Assembly: GCA_002633005.1 (NCBI GenBank)
Contig: NMRA01000813.1
Span: 102,877-134,836, forward strand
Length of the DNA stretch: 31,960 bases
Direction: 5' to 3'
Source: Phoronis australis
Lineage: Eukaryota > Phoronida > Phoronidae
Every line of letters begins with the position of its first letter. Position 1 is the first letter of the stretch. This document shows, piece by piece, positions 13,301-25,300 of this stretch. The position numbers and the translations under genes were made by a program. The notes below the pieces were generated by a model. That model searched no databases. It was given only the letters and a program-made list of their open reading frames with translations, and was not told where the DNA came from.

Positions 13301-16300
13301 AATCGATTCTGTTTAATATCGTCACCGTGAGAATATTCAAGTTTCTGATCTATGTTCCTCTCGTGACACACTTCATAGCGTGTGCTTGGTTCTTCCAAGC
13401 CTGTGGGCTGCGGGAAAGGTACTGTTTTCAGACCGTTATGAGTTAGTGGCTAACGTCTGTGCTGTGTCGAATCATCGTCTTGTTCTAGTCGGCATTCATT
13501 TGTAAGTCGGCATTTGCTTTAAAAGACGTGAACTCGCCAGTCACAATATCTTGTGCGTTACAAGTTCCCTTTTGAAGCACATGTAGTTAGTAACAATAGA
13601 AGTTAATGTTGCATTTCACCCCGCTTAGCTGGCTAAAAATCGAAATAGGCCTTATACTTCTATATACTCGTTCTCCTAATACTCGTTATTAGTTTGATAG
13701 CAATGTACTTCCCTGACCAACTCAAGTCACAGGTAGTCATAAGTACATACATGTACACAAGTCGTTACAGGGTTGGACAATCTCAATAAACTCTGATAAA
13801 TTTATTGAGTCGTTGGTAGTTTCGATGTCTTGTTGGTAACGAGAATAGAATCCTATCACGGTAAGAAATAACATGAGGCGAATTTCTGAGAGTAAGGACC
13901 TGTTTTGATTTTCGCTTTTATCTAGCTAAGCAGCACGAAGTGCTGTAGCAGGCAGCCGAGATAATTATTGTCTTGTTTGCAACGCAGTGCTTCAGTCCAT
14001 GTATATGTGTGTCAAAAGTACTCATTTAATGTTGAAAATAGCACAAAAATTGCGTAAAAGACACTTCACATTGTAATACGTGGGCGGAAATGACCACAGT
14101 CGAGCATCGTTTAGTTCTATTCTCCACAGGTGCGAACCGGAGAGTTGGGCACAGTTGTCCTCGGCTGCCTTTAACAACAATACTTCGTTGACTTTCATGT
14201 ACATCTCGTCCTTTTACTGGGCTACTACGACAATGTCAAGTACAGGATACGGCGACATCGTTGCCTTCAATACGTACGGCAGGGTTGTAGCCATTATTGC
14301 CATGGTAACAGGGCTTGGTCTTTGGGGATACCTTCAGGCAGCTATGGCATCAACTATCTCCGCGCTAGATGCTCCGAGGTATGTACAACCAATGAGCTCT
14401 TTGGTGCAACTGATTGTTCATTGTATTGGCCTCGTCTGTGAAACCTTTTTTTACAAGACAAGAGCTCATCAATGACACCTTAAAATCACTAACTTTATTT
14501 CGAAAACACCAAAAAAGAACAACCTGACCAGTCGATCATCTGTCAAATTAGAACACCCCAATCACTATCAGACGGTATGTTAATTAGTTGATATCGAGTT
14601 ACGAGGATTTATTGGTCTATACACACTACGCAGAATAGGGACAACCAACCGCACCATCAGTCATCCTCCATTGTTTTTAACGTGAAAAGACCTCAGATAT
14701 TGCTGCTCGTTTCCCCGTGGTCAATGGAATAATAAATAAATGCAAAGCGTTGGGTTTGTAGTGGTTGTGACAACCCATTATTGAGCGCGCTGTGGCTCCT
14801 TTCCCTTTTCCGCAGAACACCAGAGAAGTGCGTACGTGGCAGAAGTTTCAAGTTTACGATAAAATAATAAGGAATGGCGAGGCGTTGCATTTGTGGTGGT
14901 TATGATAACGAAGTATTTGACCACGTTGTCGCTCTTTTCTCTTTTCCGCGGTACATCGGAGAAGCACTGATATGGCAAGGAAGTCACGTGTTGGTACACA
15001 TGACACACTGGCGCTGGGTACCTTCATACATGTACGTCACACCCGTATCCGTAGAGTTAAGAAACTCGTTTTTCAGCTATTTCTTGTTTTGGAATATCGA
15101 ATTCACGGTTGCGATATGAAGTGCTTTAAAACAAGGTTTAATGATGTTGACAATGTAGTCGCTTGTCAAAACAAGGTACATGGTGATTTTAAGCACCTTT
15201 AAAGGAGGCCTGCGATGAACGCGTTATTCAAACGACGCAAGAATAAATCTGGAAAGCGTTCGCAAACTTTATAGTAAATTCTTGATAGTTTGGCATGATT
15301 TTACAAGTCCTATCTGCCCTCAGCCCCATATATCGGTTGCCTTAGTGAAGAAATCTCACGGGGAGTATCTCGAGAGCAATCATCCAGAGTACTAAGCGCG
15401 TGTGAAGGAAGGCTGGATATTGCGTGGCATGCTTGGCTAGACATCACAGGTGCAGAGCAGTTCCCGCCTGTGTATGGTAAGAGAAGATACGACTGAAGGA
15501 GTGAGTAAATGGCATGTAAATACTCAACGTGCTCACTGTTTTTGTTGCGTGATGCTTGAAACGAGTCGGATCGTAAGATCATAGTTACTATCCGCCCCCT
15601 CCATTCAATTGCCTCTACCGTGTTCCCTTCCCAAGCCTTCACTTAATGTGTTTATTTCTATACCAGGGTAGCCTTTCAGTCTAAAGTAAAGATGGTTATG
15701 CGTTTCATGAAAGAAAGGAACCTTGACGAGGAGTTACGAAAGAAGACGATTAAGTACATGACCTTGCTATGGAGATGTCATAGGTGAAGTAACCAGAAAC
15801 ATCATCTGCACGTGCGGTGCTCCGAAAAATAATCTCGTGCCCCCATGAAACAAACGTTTCTCTATGTTTTTGTCTTTACCAAAAATCAATTGGATTCACA
15901 ATTTATACACGATGTCCATGCATTTAGAGTTAAACGAGCTTGTGTTCTCGTCAGTTTCAAACGTTATTTGCTTGCCAAATTTGTTTTTGAATTGACAAAA
16001 AGCCGTACACTTGCTTACAAATAATCATTTCAATTGTAGACATGAGCAGCACTCTGGGGCCAATGTCTTTAGTGAAATACCACTTTCTCTCCAACAAGAT
16101 ATGCTGTTATGCGAGTACGGACCATTTCTCAACTATGTGAGTATGCGACATTGGTGAAGAGAGGGATACTATTATTGAATATAGTGACTTGGATTCACAA
16201 GAAAACTTAAGATTTCTATCGAAGCATTTCAATACAGGACTAATGTTAAACATTCTCGTGTATGTATATCGACCGATAACTATTAAATGACTATTAAAAA

Positions 16301-19300
16301 TGTGCACAAGGGTAGCTTCACGTCGGAAGTCTTTTGAACTCTTGTATTTACATCTACTACAAAGTGAAAACAAACTGAGTTTTAACTTCAGCATAATTAT
16401 CATTACCAACTTTGTCAATACAAACTTTATACAATCTTTCATCGACCTGAGTCTCAGCAAATGCACCAACCTTAATTTCCAATGAAACATGTAGCGTTCC
16501 GGATCATATCTGAGGCAAGATTTACCTGTGAGTGGGAGAAAGGAAAACATGAATTTCTACACAGCAGTCAGATTTAATGTTGCACAAGTTCACAACGTTG
16601 GCATGGTACCAAAATCCATTTCCAAGCTTGTTTTTCAATTAAGTACGTACTTAAAATGCTAAAGCTGTATGGCAATTAATACTGGTTAAATAAAAAGCAA
16701 ATATGTTGGAAAATAACTCCAGCGTGGTTTGTACTACTTTCTCTAATATCTAAGTTCCTACAGTACAGTTAGTGCAGCCGACAAATGGGGTTACATGTGT
16801 TATGCAACGACTGAACTTACATAGCACACGTGTTGGTAAAAACGTGTGATTAATTTACGTTTTTCAAATAATACGTTTAACCGAAGCACACCATTTTCCT
16901 CTCCCTATATATATAACCCTACATATGTTGTATTGCAAATATTTATACTGTCGGTTTTATAAAATGGTTACGGACCACAACAGACTTTGTGTATAAGGAA
17001 TCTGGTTCCAGGTACCTCTGTTTCGTGAATGCGACGAAACCTTTCTGCGAGATTTGGTTCTAAGGGTACAGCAGTACATTTACTTTCCGGGGACCTACAT
17101 CGTGACGGCGGAGGAGGTTGGAGGAGAGTTGTACATGATCAAACGCGGGCATTGTGAGGTGAGGTACACACGTCACTTTTCTTCGGAAATTGATATCCGG
17201 CTTAATGTGCGCCGAGACATTGGGCATAGATATAGAAAAAAGACCCAGAACACCGCACTCCTTTTTATGCGCCCGCAACATGGGCAACTTTTACCTTTAT
17301 CTTTTTACTTTCGAATGAATTCGGCGTATTGTACACCATTTAGTGGGCATTTTTATTATTTTTCGAGTCTGCTGTCGTCCTCTTAATCTCTATCTGCCAA
17401 TTTGCTTGAAGGATCATGGTGAGAACTGACATATTTCTTCCCACTGACGATGATTTTTCGGACCCGTCCGACTACTGTGGCTTTTCTTGGTGGTAATTTT
17501 GGTTTTCACCTATAGCCCAATATCTACCAAGTTCCTTGATGGATCTCCATGAAATTTGGAATGTGATCTTATTTTGCTGAGTATAACAGACGTGGGTTTT
17601 GAGACAACTCGGAGTCCCCAAATGGAAATTTTAGCTTTCTAAACATTTTCCTCGATATCTTCTACCAAGTTCCTCGATGAAGTTTATGAAACGTGGCAAA
17701 TTAAATCAAGGAGACGAAGTACCTGCCCCGTTCGAGAGGAAATTGACCAGTATCCGCACTGTATGCGATGCACACGGTGGATGCATATCAGCGCTCTACA
17801 TTGCTCTTGTTGGATACTTCTGCATGGTTGTAAAATACAAACTTAAAGCGCACAATGTTTGTCCTTAGTCTGACTTATGGTAATGATCCTGAGTCTGTTT
17901 CTTGGTAGTATCAGGAAGAGATAACCTCTTCCTGGTAGTATGCATCAAATTTTCTCCAGTTTGTAAAAAGAAAAGTTGGTGTGTTCTCAAATGCTCATGT
18001 CATTGTAGCTAAATTTAACGATTGTTTCCCGCTCACTGTCCGCAGAGTCATTCTCATGAACAAAGCTGTAGTTCTATATGTGCATGTGAATATTTTTTTC
18101 ACAAAATTTCCGTTCTTCTGCATAACTATTCTCATGAGGACATAACAGTATACAATTTTAATATACTGCAACCTGCTCAATACGTGCTTTCGCATGATTC
18201 TATCAAGAAAAGCACTCAGTGGTTCACGAAAAAAAAATGTTTTCGTAAGAATAGAATTGTCGAAGAGTGTGATAAAGAAAACATAACGGGCAAAAACTTG
18301 ATAATATTCAGACCGGTGGTTCTGCAGGGGGGGCAACTCTAGATTTCGAAAGTAAAGTGTCCGCTAAGTGTCCTTAACACGGTATGACTGTCGTTTTCGT
18401 ATAGTGGGTGCTGTGGACCTTTGCTGAATTCGCCCATGGTTATTGAGAAAAGTAGACGTCCGTGCGCTTAGTGTTTTCGTCATACTTCTTGCTTCGAAAA
18501 CAAGCAGAGTTGATTTTTTCTGTAGATGTTAATTGGTGACCGCCAGTCAAAGGTTTTTCTTGACATTGGCCCCGGCAATTACTTTGGCGAGACATGTGTC
18601 ATTTTTGGTGGCATTCACAACCATAGTGTGCGCGCCAAAACGCACGTGGAGGTATTGATGTTGACTAGAACAGACCTGTACGGCGTGCTTCAAAGATTTC
18701 CTACAATACTCCAGTAAGTTCTAGTTCATCGCAAGGACTGTATAATGTCAGAAAGTATTTTTCTGTCAAAGCTGCATTTTGTCCAATGAAAATTGAGGTT
18801 CACCAACCATAGAATTGCAAATACGAAAACAAAAACGCATGATTGTACGCATTACCTATGAATTGAGTTGGTCATGGAAATGGAATCTATCACGGGTATT
18901 ACGAGGTAGAGTTGATGAGAGCATGAAACCTCATTCGATTATCGTGCTTAGCCAGCTAAACAGAGCGACGTGTGGCAATGCATCAAAATATATCCAGTCT
19001 TCTAGTAACACACATTACGTGGTCATTAAGATATTGGCAGTCATTAGCACCCTACCAAGGGATTGGTGGGTACTTGCCACATGATCTAGCTACATCCAAG
19101 TTGATGTTCATTTTTTAAACATTCCTCTCGATGTACACGCTCAAATAAACATGCAAAATATTTCTTTCCATCCAGGCAGTTTCGCATAGCAGAACAGAAT
19201 AAATCGTTCTTGTACCAGATGTCCAAAGACGCAACGGCTCATTTAGTGGCTCAAAAGTCTGCCAAGGAGAAGCAGGTGGTGCGCAAAGAGTCCAGCCGAA

Positions 19301-22300
19301 AGGCTGAAGGTCACGGTAACCAACAAGCGTTCGATCGTTTCAGTCGTTTCAGAAGACAAAGAACGAAGAGCCGACATTTCGGTAAGTGCTATGCGTAACT
19401 TAGACCACCTGAGACAGAAATACAAATACATGTACGAACCCCCATTCCCCTTCAAAGTACCTGTAGCTAAATTATGATCCTAACAAAAGTAGGCCCTATG
19501 TAAAGATACCGTAATTTCGTCAAGGACTTGACTATTTTTGTTGCGAACTATCACGAGTAAATTTCAATACTTACACTGTAACTGGATGCCATTCTTAAAT
19601 AAGAGCATATCACTACACTTACAGGGTTTTTCACAAAATATTGATAATCATTTCAATTCACTTCACTTTTTCAACTTCAGACGGACACAATTTCGCGAAA
19701 ATTTATTAAGAGCTATGCCTGAATTTGTAATCCCTTATAAATTTTCTATTCATTTTGTAAATCTCCTCTTACTCGGTGCATTCAACCGTGGAACGTTATT
19801 CCTTGTCATCTAAAAACTAGCTTGTATAACAACTACTACCACAAGCAAAGAAACAGTTCTTAATCAATTACCAGCTGGTCTATTCCTTAATTCTCACAAA
19901 TTTCAACATAGTTTTCAAGACGTATCAAATGTTTGTAAATATGGCTCCTTGAATAGTGTTAATCATTTTTTTCCTATTTTTAAATGCCCGGTCAATCAAA
20001 TAGATGGTGTCCATCTGTTCCATGCCCTTGATTGAAATATTGATGTCACCTCCATGTACCACACCTTTGCTAATAATCAGCATCATACCTTATGGTTCGC
20101 ATCAATTTAACTTAGATGTGAATATTTTTCTAATAAATATAGCATCCACTTTCGTCTATAATTGCAAACTCAAGTTTTAATTAATTAGTACCCTTTCTGT
20201 GTTTGTGTTTTTTGTAACTAGGTCGTATTATGTTGTTATGCCATAGGAGTTGTCTCTAGTAATTTTGATATCAGTCAGTAACAACTTTTTATATTTGTTG
20301 TTTTTATAACAGTTAATCTGCCGGCATGTAATGTTATCGATTTTCGGGCAGTAAGTGTATCACTTCTTGTTCAATTTCATATGATGAAATAAACAGTTAT
20401 CTAATACAGTCAATGCTGAGGGGCCAGATGTACAACTTGCCAACTCTGATTTTTGACACTCAAAGTTTCTATTAACTTATCAACAGTACAGCCTCAAGAG
20501 AATTTGTCGAACTCGTCATTTCGTTGGTTCAAGAGAAAATGCGCCGATGGGCAACAAAATGAGGACTACATACTTCCGTTTCAAGCGCTCCATCCCATCA
20601 GCAAGGTGTTCGCTCATCTGTTGATGCCGTATGTATTTATCGTACCGAAATTTTCCACTTCAAAGCATTTCACTCCGTTATGCCACATTAAGGCTAACCC
20701 CAGAGTCACTGTAATCGAATGAAATCGACTTAAAGTTTCTAACATCACAGCAGCTACACAGGGACCTTGTGCATACTATTTTCTATCCAGTCCATTTCAA
20801 GAACAAGTATGTTACAACCGTGGTCATGTCGAGTAGTGGCACAGCAGGTGCAGAGTTATCACGCGTGAGCCGTCATAAGCAGCAAAGGGAACCCGTAGAT
20901 CCAAACGTCTGAGTCTGCATATCGGTCTCAAAGAATCTGACCCTATTAAAGAGCCAATCGCGTGGATATATTGATATTGGTTTTCGTACTTGTACACCAC
21001 ATGAGACAACTCCTACGCTAACATTTGTGTTTTTTTACCTCAATTTTCTTCACAAAGCAAAGTCACCGCGTTCCTATCTTTTGTTTGAATTGAGATAAGA
21101 TACTGATAGATAGCATAAAATTACAATGAGATAGATCTTAAAGGAGAATGCCACCCGATTGAATTGGTCTTTATTACCGTCTTAATCGGTCTATATCCAC
21201 ATCACCTCGTATACGGCAGATCTTACCTCGCCAAGAGGTGTCGCCTAAACCCGTGAGGAAGGTGAGAAACGACGCAGCGACGTCAGTGGTTCTTCTGCAG
21301 AGTGAGTGCATCTATGGTGTGGTGTAATATTCCCGCTTGTGCCAACTATGAAGATGGTAGGAAAGCGGGTATTTCGTTTTTTTCGATTTCCTCGAGAGTC
21401 CGTAATGCTTCGGAAGTGGCTCGCGGTAGTGAAGAATGAAAGGTATGCCGTTAATACCAAGTATGAGACAGTGAAAATTCTCAGTGTCTGTCAGTGGCCG
21501 GCATTTTGTTGGATCGCCGGGTTGTTGATCAGTTTTTGATTATGGAGAATTGTAGTTTGCCATGAAAATATAAACAATTACAATTAATTCAAGGAATGAG
21601 ACTTTTTGTATAACCTGTTTGATGACTGACTTGTTCGTGAGGCTTCTTTGTGATCCTCTGGGTGTAGGATGTTTTCCCCAGTTCTTTTGCTCGGCCCCAA
21701 AAAACGTCGTAAGCACACCTCTGTTTAGATACAGTGCAGAATTAGGATAGTCCGTGAGATACATCTGCGCTTCTCCAAGAAGACGTTTCACTTGCGGAAT
21801 TTTGTGGCAACAAACGCAAGCGTCAGTCGTTTCCATTATCGTGCAGTTAGCTCACTGACACTATGACAACTCATTCAAACGGTTTTCGGAACTATCCATA
21901 TGTTCCGTTGTCTGTGCACGTTCACGGAACCTCTCTATTATTTCTTGATCAGTGTAATCCGGTTCGAACTGATAGCCTGTGACACCTAACGATCGACCTG
22001 TGAAGTCTTCGCCGGATGAGCACTGGTCTAAGTCGGTGATGAATTTGGAATCTCAACTTCCCTCGTGAATACTTGGCAATGTTTTTTGGTTAAGATGTCG
22101 TATTTTTGAAACGTTCATTGATAGGGAAAAGTCATTTTAGCACTATTTATCAGACTTAGTGTATTAGATCCAGAACCCCGTAAAGTGGGTATAGAACGTG
22201 AAAAACGGACTAAATTGCATAATTTAAAATGGTGGTCTTCCACTGAAACAGATGTCAAAATGATGAACTGGCATTTTTACGGTTTGTTCGTAAAGATTTT

Positions 22301-25300
22301 GAAGTTATTTTGATGTCAAAGCTTTTTTCTTAGGTTTCAAATTTCAATATTAGGATCCGTCAACTGATCGTCATTTCCTCCATTTTTCCATACATGGAAA
22401 ATATGACCTTTGACCTTTGATGTATCAAAACAATGGCGGTTTCAAGCAACAGCCAGTCGAGTTTTTTGAGCGCATGCGCGCATATAAATTACCAGCTGTA
22501 TTGGGATGAAACACTTATATTTCGTCCGTGTTTCAAAAAGAGTGAATCTTACGATTTTTTCTAGAAATTCTTACAATAATGAAAGTGAATAATTCTCATG
22601 TTAGCCTCCTCAAAAAGTACGTTCGCCACGATCTGGTTAAATGATATTAAAAGTATTTTAAACAATTTTAGCGTTCCATGCCTCTTTAAGAGAAGCTCAC
22701 TTTTTCAGACAATTAAAACTCGACAGGCGGTGCATTCGCAACGGAACTTGCTCTTCAGTTAAAAACTGTGTTAGCCAGATGGCTCAAAATAGGCAATTTT
22801 AGGTTTGATTGCAATGTCATATTAGACGCAGGCAACCATGCTGAAAATACCATATAGTGCCTTCCTTGTAAACATAGGAGGATTGTCAAGCTAAAGTCTG
22901 CACAATGGTTACAAAGTATGTTGCCAGCCATAATCGACAATTTCAGATTGTAGGGCAGAGATATGTTAGAAGCAAGCAACCATGGCCAGAGTATTTGAAG
23001 TGACTGGGATTTGTTCAAAGTTCCGTTGCTAAGCTGAATTAGGTATCGTTACCGTGACAACCAGTGCGTTTAACGGCCCCGATCACCAATTTCAGGCTTG
23101 ATGCAGAAACGTCAAGGTGTTAATGAGCTGAATTGGGCATCATTGCCACGATGAAACAGGTATTTGGGAATTACAGTGTACTAAACTGTGAAGGCCACAT
23201 ATACCGACAAACACTACTTGCTTTATCAAAAATATATTATTACCAGCAGAACAATTTTGATATTCCAAAAATGGAACATGGAAATAGCCTAAAAGCTGCG
23301 TACGCTTTATGTAATAGGCTGTTACACTCTTCTTGAGCATAGTTTTACTTTCAGGTAACGAAATGATTACAATACACGTGCTCTTAATGTAAGTAAAATC
23401 CAAGGCACACTAATTCCCAAAGTACTAGATTGAACCTGAGTAATTTTGTGAAAGCGACAAGCTCAGTATTAGTTCTGCTGATTTGACATCTATAGACTGC
23501 CGTACCAAGGTGGCTCAAAAAATCCTAACTTGCCAGTTTCGGTATCCATACCTTTCAGTTCAGCTAATATGGTTATATCTTAATGATTTATATTCCAATG
23601 TGAATAGAAGGCCTGACAATTTCAAATTTTCTGACGAAACACATAATTTCGCTGACTAAAATACCATGTTCGCCATTTTACTCAACCAATTCTAGCTATG
23701 TTAGGGTTTAACAGTGTTACGGCAAATGAGTACACAAATCGCTTGAGATGAGGTGTCATCAGCTAATTCTTAGCATGGACTCATTTCATTATGGAAGTAG
23801 TCCAGGATATTGAAACTAAATCTTGTGCGTGCAACGAAATCAAAATACAGAAGTTCACTGAGAAATCCCAATGTGAATCATACTAAATCTTGTGTATCAA
23901 ATGTGAGAGACTATCCTACAGTTTCATTGACCACGTCGCGGTAGTTCATCGACTTCATCAGATAGGCTGAGTTAATATCAGTACGTACCAGTGAGTTCCA
24001 ATGACGTGGTCGAGCCGGTTTTGGTCTACGCCATGACCATTAATGATTGACAAAATTTCAGTACTTGGGAGCACCTACCGGTAAAGCGCCAATGAGAACA
24101 ACAGAGCACAAACAAATGCATTCTTTCCTTAGCTTTGCCAAAAGAGTACGACAGGACACGTGTAGATAAATAGACAGGACGTGCTGCGGTTTCTTCAATG
24201 AAGCGATATTATGCCCGTCTTCCTTCACAGCAACATAATTTCGTGTTAGACCGCCGTCATGGAATTGGTCTCAAATTGCTCGTTATCGAAATTTGAGATG
24301 ATTTCAGTGCTCCCAAAGAACTGACAGTTCTTTAGAAGCAGCTTTTCCGGCGTCTTTAACAACAATATTATGAGCAAAACTTTGCTGAATGATATACCTT
24401 TCGGTTCGTTACTAATGAAAAGCAGCATTGTGACAGATTTGATAGGTAATTGTGAAACATCTTTGTGACAACATATGCGCTGATGCCGCCAGCAGCAGAT
24501 GTAGGTGTTGTGGGCGTCATCACTGACAAGTTCTTGATTGGCAGCTTATGACGGCCGACAGTTCAGTCGTTCAGCTTGATGTGTGACACCTCTGTTTAAC
24601 GAAATTTCTAAACGTTTCCTACTTCAAGACCGTTACTGTCTGATCGTGATATCCTAACATTAATTCAGGGTGGCGGTTCTTCCTTTCGGAAATGCCATAA
24701 AGGTTTTCGAGTTCATCAAGTTCCTACTGTCCCTGACCGTTATCATTCTTACCGGAATATGGTTCGCCTTCGAAGCTTTCTTCAAGGAGGGTGGTATGCA
24801 GCTAACGATGGTTGGCCTATGCGCTATAAATGCAGTTTTCATGTAAGTAAGAGTTACCAATACATTATTTTCGTATGAGTTTCAACTTTCCCTTCCTAAG
24901 TGAAGTTCCTAAATGGAGTTTCATTTAAATTTGCTGTAAATGCTATAACTTAAAAAGAACAGAACTAAAGCATTTTACTATGGTTCTGAACCGCCATTGC
25001 TGGTTAGTTCACAGTAGCGACGTTTGTCATTACGTAGTAACCCCTTTAAATTTGAGGAGAATTATTCTCGTTCGATGGTTGTCTGCAAGCGTTCTGTAGT
25101 TACCTAATGCGGTGTCTGTTAAAAATGTCATACTGTTGTAACTAGATATCTAAGCTTGCACTATGGATTCTACAAACAAGCCGTACTCGTTACACACCCC
25201 ATCGCCTGTGCTCGCCATTACATGGTTACCAATTTCCTACTGGACTTCTTTGGAACATTTCCGTTCGACTTGATTGCATACTCATACTACATAAATGTGG

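Larger units (their letters stand above)
14379..15666 (+). other. CNGK: Intron between repeat B S6 and C-linker
   Basis: Phase 2 intron of 1.3 kb that holds the second copy of the dispersed repeat (14480-14735) and a two-copy tandem duplication (about 14733-14990). A 110-codon minus-strand open frame at 15310-15642 is not recognisable. Confidence 0.7.
20629..24668 (+). other. CNGK: 4 kb intron before repeat C S1
   Basis: Phase 2 intron, the longest in the window. It contains the decayed THAP and P2X7-ballast-like sequences (21314-22052), a diverged tandem repeat (about 22770-23160) and a short inverted pair, GACCACGTC / GACGTGGTC, near 23930 and 24003. The rest is AT-rich and unassigned. Confidence 0.7.

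Noticed and set aside
15310-15642. 110-codon minus-strand open frame in a repeat B intron
   Set aside because: I could not recognise any motif, it has no clear splice or promoter context, and it lies close to repeat-derived sequence.
16107-16550. 147-codon minus-strand open frame
   Set aside because: AT-rich composition, overlaps the true plus-strand exon at 16040-16136 at one end, and has no recognisable domain.
23930-24014. Short inverted pair GACCACGTC / GACGTGGTC as a transposon
   Set aside because: Only about nine perfect bases per arm and no target duplication, so chance is likely.
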